Positions 9,009-19,515 of a stretch of DNA of 64,000 bases are shown here, piece after piece. Both the position numbers and the translations under genes were made by a program. The notes under the pieces were generated by a model, which was given only the letters and a program-made list of their open reading frames with translations, did not search any database and had not been told where the DNA came from. The stretch spans positions 248,001 through 312,000 of the forward strand of contig NZ_JAFMOW010000067.1 in assembly GCF_019049675.1 (NCBI RefSeq), in the 5' to 3' direction. Source of the stretch: Rahnella bonaserana (GTDB lineage Bacteria; Pseudomonadota; Gammaproteobacteria; Enterobacterales; Enterobacteriaceae). Numbering within the stretch: the first letter of the stretch is position 1; each line of letters begins with the position of its first letter.

Positions 9009-10606
9009 TAGTGCATACCACTCACTTCAAAATAGTCACTTTCTTCTTTCACGATTTTGTAGCGCTTATCACCCTTGAGAATAAAAAAGGTCTCTTTTTG
9101 CTTAGCTACTGTCAGCATCTGTTCCAATGCTTCATCAAGTAACAAAACAGCATTTTTGTCGTGCTTGTTAGGGCGATACCCCTGCCCAATCTTGACCAAA
9201 AGCTCAAGTAGTTTGACGCTAATTGGCATTGGCTTAAGCGATTGTTCATCGACTTTCAGATACACATTGAAGGTGCCTATTTTTTCGAGTGTACTGTTTT
9301 GTATTGCTGAAAAATCGGCCTTAACTTCAAGAGACACCGCCGTTTTGTAGCCATTAAGCTCAGAAACTAAATACTCGTCTTTGTCGAGTGTTGGGGCATG
9401 ACGATTACAATAGCGGTGAAGCGCTGCGATCAGCGTTTCTTTGTAGAAACTGCCAAGCAGTTTGCGCATCTTTCCTGAACCATCGAAATCACGATGTCGC
9501 ATCCAGACAGATGCATAGGTTTCTACCAGATTGTTTGTGAACTCGTTTTGGATAGGCGTTACAAACTCATTGCTGAGTTCTTTGTCACCCCGAAGCAAAT
9601 AGAAAAGGCGAAGAAAAGACGTTGCTTTGGTTACCTCGTAAAAACCAAGCTCGTTAATTTTAGATCTAAACGCATTGAAACGCTCATCTTCAATGCCCAG
9701 CTCATGCTGAAGCACAAACTCATCGACGGTGCGCGTGTGCAGATTACTTGGGTCAAAACCCTGTATACGGGATAACAGCTCGTTATCACTGCCTGCAAAC
9801 AAGTTGTCGAACAAGTAGCCATCCGCCGCGAGCAACTGGAAAATGAAATCCAGTAACGCTCGGGCCGTGAGGAACTGATCTTTGATAAGACGGGCTTTGA
9901 GTAATAAGCCGATCAGAGATTCCTGAACTGAAGGGCGACTCAGCAGCGCATAGTTTGCCGTCAGGCGAGTATGACCTAGAGATTTGAGCTCTTTGTCATA
10001 AAGCGCATAGAAAGGATTCTCAAGCGTTTGTGCTGTCAATCTTTTTAGAAATTTTTCTGCAAAGTCTGATGCACAGCCCTCAGCATTGAAGGTGAATTTT
10101 GGATAGTCTTCAAAATCCAAGAATACGTACTGCTTTGGAATTGCTGATCGCTTACGAGAGAGAAAGTCTCTGAGCACCTTTTTGATGTCGCTATGCTCAT
10201 TGGAACCTTCTTCTGCATAATTGCCGAGCATACCAACGTTAATACCCACAACAAGTGGTTTATGACTTTGCTTGAACTGGGTGAATCTTTGATCAAGAGC
10301 TTGAATGGCTGTCTGGCTTGGATTGAAGCTGTGAGTCGCATCCAAATGGAAGTCATGAGTCACTTTGTGCTTTTGGCTGTACTGCGTCAAGATCTCAGAC
10401 TTGCCATCACCACTACTTCCGCATAGGAAGATGACTTGATTGGACTTAGCAGATAGGAGTGCTTTTTTAAAATCCGCTTCTATATCTGTCGTGATGTATA
10501 TGTATCTCTTGAATCCAACGAGGTGATCTTGATAGTGCTCTCTCTCGGTACTGACCGCATACGGTGAAGACTTTGAGAGAATGCTGAGAGCTTGTGCAAA
10601 TTTCAA
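9008..10606 (-). CDS. dptF: DptF, phosphorothioation-dependent restriction ATPase
   Basis: A 532-aa first gene of the dptFGH operon. A P-loop (FLCGSSGDGKSEILTQ) lies near residues 55-70, followed by a probable Walker B (QYVFLDFEDYPKF), matching the DptF ATPase-like family. The best start appears to be TTG at 10606, preceded by AGGA about 10 nt upstream. An ATG seven bases further upstream is out of frame. A weak start would keep expression low. The gene lies about 165 bp from the IS element, and its promoter should be in that AT-rich gap. Confidence 0.87.
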   Translation of the reverse strand: MKFAQALSILSKSSPYAVSTEREHYQDHLVGFKRYIYITTDIEADFKKALLSAKSNQVIFLCGSSGDGKSEILTQYSQKHKVTHDFHLDATHSFNPSQTAIQALDQRFTQFKQSHKPLVVGINVGMLGNYAEEGSNEHSDIKKVLRDFLSRKRSAIPKQYVFLDFEDYPKFTFNAEGCASDFAEKFLKRLTAQTLENPFYALYDKELKSLGHTRLTANYALLSRPSVQESLIGLLLKARLIKDQFLTARALLDFIFQLLAADGYLFDNLFAGSDNELLSRIQGFDPSNLHTRTVDEFVLQHELGIEDERFNAFRSKINELGFYEVTKATSFLRLFYLLRGDKELSNEFVTPIQNEFTNNLVETYASVWMRHRDFDGSGKMRKLLGSFYKETLIAALHRYCNRHAPTLDKDEYLVSELNGYKTAVSLEVKADFSAIQNSTLEKIGTFNVYLKVDEQSLKPMPISVKLLELLVKIGQGYRPNKHDKNAVLLLDEALEQMLTVAKQKETFFILKGDKRYKIVKEESDYFEVSGMH

Positions 10607-10843
10607 CGGTCATTATTCCTTGAAATAATCAATAGGTTAAATATTACTAAAAAATGCACTGTATTACTGTGATTTCAATACGAATATAGAGTGTCATCAT
10701 AATGGACAAAAATCGATGAAAGAGACTGTAATTTAAATTGTGTATCTGCCTGTTTTTGATATGTTCCTCCTGTGACCTGCTCCCCGTTGATTAATACACC
10801 GCGATGTTAGTAATGTCTTCATAAGCCACATGAGGACATCCCC

Positions 10844-11107
10844 ATGAAGAAGCGATTTTCCGACGAACAGATCATCAGTATTCTCCGCGAGGCAGAAGCC
10901 GGGGTTTCGGCCCGGGAACTCTGCCGCAAGCATGCCATTTCAGACGCCACCTTCTACACCTGGCGTAAGAAGTTCGGTGGCATGGAAGTCCCCGAAGTGA
11001 AGCGGCTCAAGTCACTTGAAGAGGAGAACGCTCGTCTCAAGAAGCTACTCGCTGAAGCCATGCTGGATAAGGAGGCGCTTCAGGTGGCCCTGGGCCGAAA
11101 GTTTTGA
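10844..11107 (+). CDS. IS3-family transposase OrfA
   Basis: An 87-aa helix-turn-helix protein ([19 protein letters not shown], then [14 protein letters not shown]) with a C-terminal leucine-zipper-like stretch ([17 protein letters not shown]). It is the DNA-binding part of the transposase. It starts after GAGGACATCCCC and ends in TGA overlapping the orfB start. OrfB lies in the -1 frame, so an OrfAB fusion made by programmed frameshifting near GAAAGTTTTGA is expected for this family. Confidence 0.93.
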   Translation: MKKRFSDEQIISILREAEAGVSARELCRKHAISDATFYTWRKKFGGMEVPEVKRLKSLEEENARLKKLLAEAMLDKEALQVALGRKF

Positions 11108-11919
11108 CGACAGACCAGAAGCGGGAAGCCGTGGAAGTCATGTGTGAGACAACGGGTCTGTCGCAACGCCGTGCCTGCAGGCTGGCTGGTCTGTCACTTT
11201 CAACCTGCCGTTATTCGGCTCAGCGTCCGGCTGCTGACGCACAACTGTCTCTACGCATCACAGAGCTGGCACTTGAACGCCGCCGGTTTGGTTACCGGCG
11301 CATCTGGCAGTTATTGCGCCGGGAGGGCCTTCACGTCAACCACAAGCGCGTTTACCGCATCTATCACCTTAACGGTCTGGGTGTAAAACGCAGGCGCCGC
11401 CGTAAGGGTCTGGCGACTGAACGGCTTCCGCTTCTTCGCCCGGATGCGCCGAACCTGACATGGTCGATGGATTTTGTCATGGATGCACTTGCCAGCGGCC
11501 GCCGGATTAAGTGCCTGACCTTTATGGATGATTTCACGAAGGAGTGTCTGACGATCACCGCCGCTTTCGGGATTTCAGGTATTCAGGTCGCGCGTATTCT
11601 GGACAGCATTGCGCTGTTTCGTGGATATCCTGAGACGATAAGAACCGATCAGGGCCCGGAATTTACCTGCCGTGCGCTGGATCAATGGGCCTTTGAACAT
11701 AGTGTTGAGTTGCGCTTAATCCAGCCGGGCAAGCCAACTCAGAACGGATTTATTGAGAGTTTCAACGGTCGCTTTCGGGATGAATGCCTGAATGAGCACT
11801 GGTTCAGCGATGTTCTTCATGCCCGGAAAATCATTAATGACTGGCGGCAGGATTATAACGAGTGTCGACCTCATTCATCGCTGAATTACCAGACGCCATC
11901 TGAATTTGCAGCAGGCTGA
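11104..11919 (+). CDS. IS3-family transposase OrfB (DDE catalytic domain)
   Basis: A 271-aa catalytic domain in the -1 frame relative to OrfA. It can start at TTG in the TTGA overlap or be made as part of OrfAB. It has an N-terminal HTH_21-like segment ([16 protein letters not shown]) and an rve integrase core with all three acidic residues in context: [13 protein letters not shown] and [13 protein letters not shown]. It looks intact, so the element may be active. Confidence 0.93.
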   Translation: MTTDQKREAVEVMCETTGLSQRRACRLAGLSLSTCRYSAQRPAADAQLSLRITELALERRRFGYRRIWQLLRREGLHVNHKRVYRIYHLNGLGVKRRRRRKGLATERLPLLRPDAPNLTWSMDFVMDALASGRRIKCLTFMDDFTKECLTITAAFGISGIQVARILDSIALFRGYPETIRTDQGPEFTCRALDQWAFEHSVELRLIQPGKPTQNGFIESFNGRFRDECLNEHWFSDVLHARKIINDWRQDYNECRPHSSLNYQTPSEFAAG

Positions 11920-11956
11920 CGAAACGGGAAGCATGAAGAAAAATCAACCGACATTA

Positions 11957-13252
11957 CTAACTGAAGGTTGTATCTAATACTGGGGGCAGGTCACCATTAC
12001 CCCGGTTGATCTTCGCATAGTCAAACGGCGTAATCCCTTTCTCCCGGTTCGCATCCAGAAAATCAGCCCACCACTGCAACATCAACTTGCGCTCATCCAG
12101 ATGTTCCGCTTTATGGATATACGCCGCCCGCACCGAATTGCGTTCCATATGGCTCATCTGCCTTTCAACCGCATCCTTCGACCATAGCCCTGACTCAATT
12201 AACGAACTACAGGCCATTGTACGAAAGCCGTGACCGCAAACCTCAGCTTTAGTGTCATAGCCCATCACCCGGAGCGCACTGTTTACGGTATTCTCACTCA
12301 TTGGCTTACACGGATCATGATCGCCAATAAAGATCAACTCATGTTCGCCACAGAACTGTTTTATCTGCTTCAGGATCGCCAGCGCCTGCTTTGAAAGCGG
12401 CACCAAATGAGGTGTACGCATTTTTGAACCGCGATGAGAATGTTTCACTCCAGGAATAGGCTCTCGTTCCGGCGGGATTGTCCACATTGACGTTTTAAAA
12501 TCTATCTCTGACCAGCGAGCAAAACGCAGCTCACTGGAGCGAATAAAGATAAGCAAAGTAAGTTCTGTTGCCCAGCGGGTTAGCGGCCTGCCGGTATAGC
12601 CATCTATTTTCTCAAGTAACTCAGGGATGCGCTTTAACTCCAGTGCCGGACGATGTTGCCTGTTTCCAGAAGCAACTGCCCCAGCCATCTCCTGAGCGGG
12701 GTTATAATCAATCAATCCACTCTGCACAGCATAACGCATGATTGCTGTGGTTCGCTGTTGAAGACGGGCAGCAACCTCAAGACGTCCAGACATCTCCACG
12801 GCTTTAATAGGTGCTAATAAATCGCGAGTCTTTAATTCCGTGATATTACGCTCCCCGAGCTCTGCGAAGAGATTATCTTCCAGGCTTTTTAGCACACGAT
12901 GGGCATGATCTTCAGACCACTTTTTATTGGTGCTATGCCACTCAATCGCCACCTCTTTAAAAGTATGGGCTTTTCTCTGCTCAACCTTATCACTTTTCTT
13001 TTTGTCTCCTGGATCGACGCCATTCGCCAACAGCTTACGCGCTTCGTCGCGGCGTGATCTAGCATCCGCCAATGTGATTTCAGGATATACCCCAAGTGCC
13101 AGCATCTTTTGCTTGCCGTCAAAACGGTACTGCAAACGCCAGTACTTAGAACCATTAGGATGGACGAGAAGATGCATACCGTTGCCATCGGTCAGCTTAT
13201 ATTGCTTATCCATTGGCTTGGCTGTTCTGACTTTGATATCTGTTAGAGCCAT
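11957..13252 (-). CDS. P4-type tyrosine integrase, C-terminus altered by the IS
   Basis: A 431-aa phage-P4/CP4-57-type integrase, transcribed away from leuX, its presumed attachment site. It has the N-terminal DUF4102 arm-binding domain (LTDIKVRTAKPMDKQYKLTD), a SAM-like core-binding region, and catalytic residues in SSELRFARW (Arg), HGFRTMACSSL (His-x-x-Arg), the SHMERNSVRAAYIH box (His and nucleophile Tyr). The last 11 codons and the stop (DLPPVLDTTFS) lie inside the right end of the IS element, so the native tail has been replaced. The catalytic core is complete, so activity may persist. Confidence 0.92.
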   Translation of the reverse strand: MALTDIKVRTAKPMDKQYKLTDGNGMHLLVHPNGSKYWRLQYRFDGKQKMLALGVYPEITLADARSRRDEARKLLANGVDPGDKKKSDKVEQRKAHTFKEVAIEWHSTNKKWSEDHAHRVLKSLEDNLFAELGERNITELKTRDLLAPIKAVEMSGRLEVAARLQQRTTAIMRYAVQSGLIDYNPAQEMAGAVASGNRQHRPALELKRIPELLEKIDGYTGRPLTRWATELTLLIFIRSSELRFARWSEIDFKTSMWTIPPEREPIPGVKHSHRGSKMRTPHLVPLSKQALAILKQIKQFCGEHELIFIGDHDPCKPMSENTVNSALRVMGYDTKAEVCGHGFRTMACSSLIESGLWSKDAVERQMSHMERNSVRAAYIHKAEHLDERKLMLQWWADFLDANREKGITPFDYAKINRGNGDLPPVLDTTFS

Positions 13253-13266
13253 GCTTATCCCCTCCC

Positions 13267-13325
13267 TGTTGGTACAAGCATTATCGAATCGGAAATACCA
13301 TCATCTGTACCAACATCTGTTGGTA
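13267..13325. repeat. Repeated TGTTGGTA motif upstream of integrase
   Basis: TGTTGGTACA at 13267-13276, its exact reverse complement TGTACCAACA at 13306-13315, and TGTTGGTA at 13318-13325. The last two form a palindrome with a 2-bp centre. The cluster lies just upstream of the int start, where integrase arm-type sites or an int operator would be expected. Function is inferred from position only. Confidence 0.5.
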
Positions 13326-13401
13326 GATGTACGTTGAAGTCGGTTGACCTTGAGAGAGTTAATATAGCGAGAAAGGTAGGTAAATGCTGGATTTTAGACA
13401 T

Positions 13402-13425
13402 AAAAAAAGACCTCAGTTGAGGTCT
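13402..13425 (-). terminator. Rho-independent terminator of leuX
   Basis: The perfect inverted repeat AGACCTCA-GT-TGAGGTCT (13408-13425) is followed on the minus strand by a run of seven T. It is placed just 3' of the tRNA gene. Confidence 0.85.
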
Positions 13426-13438
13426 ATTTACATACTAA

Positions 13439-13523
13439 TGGTGCCGAAGGCCGGACTCGAACCGGCACACCTTGCGGCGGTTGATTTTGAATCAACTGCG
13501 TCTACCGATTTCGCCACTTCGGC
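13439..13523 (-). tRNA. leuX: tRNA-Leu (anticodon CAA), leuX
   Basis: An 85-nt tRNA on the minus strand, starting GCCGAAGTGGCGAAATCGG and ending CTTCGGCA-CCA with CCA encoded. The anticodon loop TTCAAAA is closed by a GTTGA/TCAAC stem, giving CAA, which reads UUG. It has a long class-II variable arm and a GTTCGAGTC T-loop. This is leuX, a classic island insertion site in enterobacteria. The adjacent integrase gene lies on its 3' side, so the 3' end is the likely attachment core; the matching repeat would be outside the window to the left. Confidence 0.97.
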
Positions 13524-13552
13524 ACTGAAAGTAGTATGCGGAAAACGTGGGC

Positions 13553-13558
13553 ATTATA
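13553..13558 (-). promoter_or_regulatory. leuX -10 element
   Basis: TATAAT on the minus strand, about 30 bp upstream of the mature tRNA 5' end. It is followed by a GC-rich discriminator (GCCC), as in stringently controlled stable-RNA promoters. The -35 is weak. Confidence 0.6.
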
Positions 13559-13742
13559 CCCAGCCCAGCGGGTCACGCAATAGTTATCCCGTGTTGTCCG
13601 GTTTAAGTGTTGAAAAAACAGTCATACACAACAGTCTGGTGAGGATTTGCTGACAAAAATCTTCGTTTTGCCCGCGTTTTTCCGATGCCGTTTTTCAAAC
13701 TTCGCATTAGTATACAAATCACGAATAGATCTTGCCCTGTTG

Positions 13743-14882
13743 ATGGATACCAGCTTGTTGAAAAAACTCTCACTTTCGCTCCTCGCGCTGGCCTTCGCCA
13801 GTACGCCTTTATGGAGCCACGCGCAGCAAAATGCGCGTCTGGCGTCGCAGGTCGTGGATGACCATGCAGAACACATCTTTTACGGCAGTGGCGCAATGGG
13901 AATGGCGCTGGTGGTCGTTGATAATAATCAGCAGGTTTTCCGCAGTTTCGGGGAAACAAAGCCGGGTTCTGATATCCGTCCGCGTGAAGACTCCGTGGTG
14001 CGTATCGCCTCGCTGACTAAGCTCATTACCAGCGAAGTGCTGGTGAAAATGGCGCAGCAGGGAAAAGTCAGCATTAATGACCCGCTGCGTAAATATGCGC
14101 CCGCCGGTGCGCGCGTGCCTGCTTACAGCGGCACTAATCCGATTACGCTGCTGAATCTGGCTACGCACACCAGCGGCCTGCCGCGTGAGCAGCCGGGCGG
14201 CGCGGCGCATCGTGCCGTCTTCACCTGGCCGACCAAAAGCGATCGCTGGAGCTGGCTGAGTGTCGCAAAACTCACTGTGCCACCGGGTGCTCGCGCCTCT
14301 TACTCCAATCTGGCGTTTGACCTGCTTTCCGATGCCTTGTCAAAAGCGGCTAATCAGCCTTATACACAACTGCTGCGCGATCAAATCACCAAACCGCTGG
14401 GCATGATCGATACCACGCTGACGCCAAACGCCAGCCAGTGTTCGCGCCTGATGGAAGGTCTGCGTCCGAGTCCATGCATCAACACCATTGCAGCAGCGGG
14501 CAGCGGCGGGCTTTATTCCACACCTGCCGATATGGGCCGCTGGATGCGTCAGTTCCTGGGACAACGCACCACTACCGCCGATATGGCGCAGAAAATGTAT
14601 TACAAACGTTCAGATCTGGTGTCGCTCAAAGGGATGGATGTGCCGGGTATGGCGGACTCGCTGGGAATGGGCTGGGTAACGATGGCACCAACGCCGTTGC
14701 TGCCGCGCATCATTCAGAAAACCGGTGGCGGCGGCGGCTTTATCACGTATGTCGCGATGGTGCCGCAGCGCGGTGTGGGCGTGTTCGTGGTGGTCACCCG
14801 CAGCGAACTGACCAAGTTTAAAAATATGAGTGATGGCGTGAACGATCTGGTCGCCGATCTGGTGCGTAATAACGAGATCTGA
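13743..14882 (+). CDS. ampH: AmpH, D-Ala-D-Ala carboxypeptidase/endopeptidase
   Basis: Periplasmic penicillin-binding protein of the class C beta-lactamase fold. AmpH trims peptidoglycan peptides. The ATG at 13743 gives 379 aa starting with a signal peptide (MDTSLLKKLSLSLLALAFAS, cleavage near SHA-QQ); the longer in-frame form would put extra residues before it. Catalytic motifs are S90-L-T-K93, a YSN triad (SYSNLAFD) and the C-terminal KTGGGGGF. HIFYGSGAMGMALVVVD and THTSGLPREQPGG match E. coli AmpH closely. It is monocistronic, between leuX and the convergent lptG, and ends at a shared terminator. Confidence 0.94.
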   Translation: MDTSLLKKLSLSLLALAFASTPLWSHAQQNARLASQVVDDHAEHIFYGSGAMGMALVVVDNNQQVFRSFGETKPGSDIRPREDSVVRIASLTKLITSEVLVKMAQQGKVSINDPLRKYAPAGARVPAYSGTNPITLLNLATHTSGLPREQPGGAAHRAVFTWPTKSDRWSWLSVAKLTVPPGARASYSNLAFDLLSDALSKAANQPYTQLLRDQITKPLGMIDTTLTPNASQCSRLMEGLRPSPCINTIAAAGSGGLYSTPADMGRWMRQFLGQRTTTADMAQKMYYKRSDLVSLKGMDVPGMADSLGMGWVTMAPTPLLPRIIQKTGGGGGFITYVAMVPQRGVGVFVVVTRSELTKFKNMSDGVNDLVADLVRNNEI

Positions 14883-14910
14883 CGTTCAGGCTGACAATCT
14901 TCAGACGTAA

Positions 14911-14939
14911 AAAAAGCAGGCTTATGAAGCCTGCTTTTT
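14911..14939. terminator. Bidirectional terminator between ampH and lptG
   Basis: A 13-bp perfect stem, AAAAAGCAGGCTT / AAGCCTGCTTTTT, with an ATG loop. T-runs on both strands serve the convergent ampH and lptG. Confidence 0.92.
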
Positions 14940-14959
14940 GTTTATCTGCACTGGGGGAG

Positions 14960-16030
14960 TTATCGTTTTTTCAGCAGTAAGAACATGCTGATGACGAAGA
15001 ACAATCCGCTTGGTAACAGTGCGCCCAGAATCGGCGGAATGTTGTAAACCAGGCTTAACGGACCGAAGATCTGGTCAAGTACGTAGAACAGGAAACCGAA
15101 GCAAATCCCTGTTACCACACGCACGCCCATCGGCACGCTGCGCAGAGGTCCGAAGATAAATGACAGCGCCATCAGCATCATCACCGCAACAGACAGTGGC
15201 GAGAAGATTTTGCTCCACATATTCAGCTGATAACGTTTTGCTTCCTGTCCGCTCTGCTTGAGATACTTCACATAGTTGTGCAGGCCGCTGATCGACAACG
15301 CATCCGGGTCAAGCGCAACCACGCCCAGCTTGTCCGGAGTCAGGTTAGTTTTCCAGACACCGGTCAGGGTCTGAGAACCGGTGATCTGCAGGTTGTCCGT
15401 CAGGTCAGATTCATCGACCTGAGAGAGTTTCCACTCACCGCCATCGAACGTTGCCGAAGAGGCATAACGGACTGACTGCAGTTTGTTCTGATCGTTGAAG
15501 TGGTAGATGTTGACGCCTGTCAGCTCTTTCTCACCGGCTACACGTTCAATGTAGATAAAGTCATGACCGTCTTTCGCCCACAAACCGTTTTGCGTGGAAA
15601 GTAATGAACCTCCGTACATCTGCTGCGCACGGTAGTTACGGGCCATTTGTTCGCCCTGCGGCGCTACCCATTCGCCAATCGCCATTGTCAGAAGCACCAG
15701 CGGGATCGCCGTTTTCATTACGGAAGCGGCAATCTGCATACGGGTGAAACCGGAGGCTTGCATAACCACCAGTTCACTGCGCGTCGCCAGCGTACCCAGG
15801 CCAAGCAATGCGCCCAGCAACGCCGCCATCGGGAAGAAAATCTCGATATCTTTTGGCACGCTAAGCAAGGTGTATAACCCGGCACCGGCGGCGGAATATC
15901 CGCCCTGCCCGACTTTACGCAGCTGATCGACAAATTTGATGATGCCGGAGAGTGACACCAGCATGAACAACGTCATCATGATGGTGTTGAAAATAGTGCG
16001 ACCAATGTAACGGTCTAATACGCCAAACAT
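14960..16030 (-). CDS. lptG: LptG, LPS export permease
   Basis: Inner-membrane permease of the LptB2FG ABC transporter that extracts lipopolysaccharide for transport to the outer membrane. The ATG at 16030 overlaps the lptF stop (ATGA) and gives 356 aa beginning MFGVLDRYIGRTI, as in E. coli; an upstream in-frame start would extend into lptF. It has the YjgP/YjgQ layout: TM helices near the N-terminus, a periplasmic beta-jellyroll-like domain in the middle (LWAKDGHDFIYIERV) and C-terminal TM helices (VMMLMALSFIFGPLRSVPMG). Confidence 0.97.
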   Translation of the reverse strand: MFGVLDRYIGRTIFNTIMMTLFMLVSLSGIIKFVDQLRKVGQGGYSAAGAGLYTLLSVPKDIEIFFPMAALLGALLGLGTLATRSELVVMQASGFTRMQIAASVMKTAIPLVLLTMAIGEWVAPQGEQMARNYRAQQMYGGSLLSTQNGLWAKDGHDFIYIERVAGEKELTGVNIYHFNDQNKLQSVRYASSATFDGGEWKLSQVDESDLTDNLQITGSQTLTGVWKTNLTPDKLGVVALDPDALSISGLHNYVKYLKQSGQEAKRYQLNMWSKIFSPLSVAVMMLMALSFIFGPLRSVPMGVRVVTGICFGFLFYVLDQIFGPLSLVYNIPPILGALLPSGLFFVISMFLLLKKR

Positions 16031-17124
16031 CAGGCAACTCCTCTCAGACGCGCCCGGATCTTGCGAACCGGCAAGGTATCCCACGCATTAAGCACCAATG
16101 CCAGTGCAAAGTAGAGCAGGTTCGTTCCCCACATCCAGAGGAACGGATCCAGCTTGCCTTTCGCGCCGTTAGAGCGCAGCGAGGTTTGCAGCAGGAAGAA
16201 AATCAGATACAGCAGGATTGCCGGCAGCATGCTGAGAACGCGGCCCTGACGCGGGTTAACCACGCTGAGCGGAACCACCAGCAATGCCATAATAAACACG
16301 GATACGATCAGCGTTAAACGCCAGTTCAGCTCTGCGCTGGCTTCCGGTTCGTTAGAGTTCCAGAGTTGCGTCATGGACATCTGATCTGACTGATTCGGAT
16401 CAAGCTGCACCGTCTGATGGCCGATAACCGCCAGATAATCGGTGAAGTCCGTGACACGGAAATCGCGCAACAATGCGGTGCCTTCGTAACGCGTGCCTTT
16501 GTCCAGCATCACCTGTTGTGAGCCATCAGCGCGCTGAAGCATGTGGCCTTTATCTGCCACAACGACAGAAGGACGCTGATTACCGTTCGGACGCAACTGA
16601 GCCAGGAAGACGTTATGGAATTCTTTGCCTTTCACGCTGCCGACGAACAGAACCGCATTGCCGTTTTGTGCCTGCTGGAACTGGCCTTCGACCATCGCGG
16701 CCATGCTTGGGTTGGCTTTCGCCTCTGCCAGCACTTCGTCCTGATGTTTGGACGACCACGGACTCAACCAGATGGCGTTCGCGCCAGCAAAGATTGACGT
16801 AAATAGCGCCAGAACCATTGCAGCGATGACCAGTGAGCGTTTTCCGAGACCACAGGCATGCATGACCGTGATTTCACTGTCGGTATAAAGTTTCCCGAGC
16901 GTCATCAGCAGGCCAAGGAACAGGCTGAGCGGCAGAATAAGCTGCGCCATTTCCGGAACGCCAAGGCCCAGAAGAGAGAGGACTAAATTTGTTGGGATAT
17001 CGCCATCAACCGCTGCTCCGAGCACTCTTACCAGCTTCTGACAGAAGAAGATAAGAAGCAAAATGAACAGAATGGCAAATTGGCTCTTGAAGGTTTCCCT
17101 AACCAGATATCTAATGATGATCAC
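16030..17124 (-). CDS. lptF: LptF, LPS export permease
   Basis: Partner permease of LptG in the LptB2FG transporter; 364 aa starting MIIIRYLVRETFKSQ, as in E. coli LptF. It has N-terminal TM helices (FILLLIFFCQKLVRVLGAA), the coupling-helix region (SEITVMHACG), a periplasmic domain in the middle and C-terminal TM segments. It is first gene of the lptFG operon, divergent from pepA across about 277 bp that must hold both promoters. Confidence 0.97.
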   Translation of the reverse strand: MIIIRYLVRETFKSQFAILFILLLIFFCQKLVRVLGAAVDGDIPTNLVLSLLGLGVPEMAQLILPLSLFLGLLMTLGKLYTDSEITVMHACGLGKRSLVIAAMVLALFTSIFAGANAIWLSPWSSKHQDEVLAEAKANPSMAAMVEGQFQQAQNGNAVLFVGSVKGKEFHNVFLAQLRPNGNQRPSVVVADKGHMLQRADGSQQVMLDKGTRYEGTALLRDFRVTDFTDYLAVIGHQTVQLDPNQSDQMSMTQLWNSNEPEASAELNWRLTLIVSVFIMALLVVPLSVVNPRQGRVLSMLPAILLYLIFFLLQTSLRSNGAKGKLDPFLWMWGTNLLYFALALVLNAWDTLPVRKIRARLRGVA

Positions 17125-17386
17125 GCTTAATACGCCTGTGAAAACTTGTCTTTTTGAAGGAAAATCGCTAGTTTCATCGCTAATCCGTCATTTATTCTCA
17201 TCATATGGCAACCTTCGCAGCTAAAATAGTATTACAACACCGAGAATTGGGGTGTCCTATAGGAACTTGCTTATAGCCGCCAAAATAAAAACTAACGCCG
17301 TTTAGGTTAACACAGGTCGTTAACACAATGACGGGAGAGTGTCTCCGGCGACTCATTCTAGCCGTACCTCCCGCCCTTGTCTTTAA

Positions 17387-18913
<1,527 letters not shown>

Positions 18914-18971
18914 TTCCCCGGCTAAATAAGTTATAATCTTCGGTATCAGGGTCTGGTTCGCCAGACCTCTC

Positions 18972-19007
18972 ACAGGCGGGCGCACCAGTTGCGCCCCTGT
19001 TTTTTTC
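18972..19007 (+). terminator. Terminator-like hairpin between pepA and holC
   Basis: GGGCGCA/TGCGCCC stem followed by CTGTTTTTTT. A second hairpin (GGTCTGG TTCG CCAGACC) lies just before it. Positioned to end pepA transcripts or attenuate read-through into holC. Confidence 0.8.
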
Positions 19008-19029
19008 TCAGCAGCACAGTGAACTCATC

Positions 19030-19515
19030 ATGAAACAGGCAACCTTCTTTCTTCTCGATGCGCCCGACGCCAGTGGCGAGCTTAGCTCACACGAAGCGCT
19101 GGCCTGTCTGGTCGCCGCTGAACGTTACCGGATGGGCAAACGTGTTCTGCTGGCCTGTGAAGATCAGAAACAGGCTGAGCGTCTGGATGAAGCGCTCTGG
19201 CAGCGCGATCCCAGTCACTTTGTCCCGCACAATCTGGCCGGTGAAGGCCCGCGCTTTGGTGCGCCGGTCGAGTTATGCTGGCCCGGGAAACGCGGCAATG
19301 CGCCACGCGACCTGCTGATCAGCCTGATGCCAGAATTTGCAGATTTTGCTACTGCTTTCCATGAAGTGGTAGACTTCGTTCCTTACGAAGATTCCCTTAA
19401 ACAGCTTGCGCGCGAACGCTACAAAGCCTATCGCAGCGTGGGTTTCTCTTTGACGACGGCCACGCCGCCCTCAGTCACCACATCGACCGACGAAAATACG
19501 AAGCGAAATGGATAA
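19030..19515 (+). CDS. holC: HolC, DNA polymerase III chi subunit
   Basis: Chi links the clamp-loader (through psi) to single-strand binding protein. At 161 aa it is longer than the 147 aa of E. coli. The core matches well: [33 protein letters not shown], and [20 protein letters not shown] near the C-terminus. The extra tail after FSLTTAT is Thr/Ser/Pro-rich and hydrophilic. The stop lies 8 bases into valS, so the two genes are translationally coupled, as in the conserved pepA-holC-valS order. Confidence 0.96.
   Translation: MKQATFFLLDAPDASGELSSHEALACLVAAERYRMGKRVLLACEDQKQAERLDEALWQRDPSHFVPHNLAGEGPRFGAPVELCWPGKRGNAPRDLLISLMPEFADFATAFHEVVDFVPYEDSLKQLARERYKAYRSVGFSLTTATPPSVTTSTDENTKRNG

Larger units (their letters stand above)
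10773..11993 (+). mobile_element. Insertion sequence, IS3 family (IS407-like group), complete
   Basis: About 1.22 kb element bounded by TGACCTGCTCCCC at 10773 and the reverse complement TGACCTGCCCCC at 11993. Imperfect terminal repeats extend about 45 bp, and both arms contain GTTAGTAATGTC. It contains overlapping orfA and orfB of the IS3 type. No matching 3-4 bp target duplication is seen (left flank ...CCTG, right flank CCAT...), which suggests a rearrangement after insertion. The right end runs into the integrase gene. Confidence 0.88.

Noticed and set aside
13384-13653. Open frame running through the tRNA-Leu gene
   Set aside because: It covers the tRNA in antisense and its terminator, has no ribosome site and no recognisable product.
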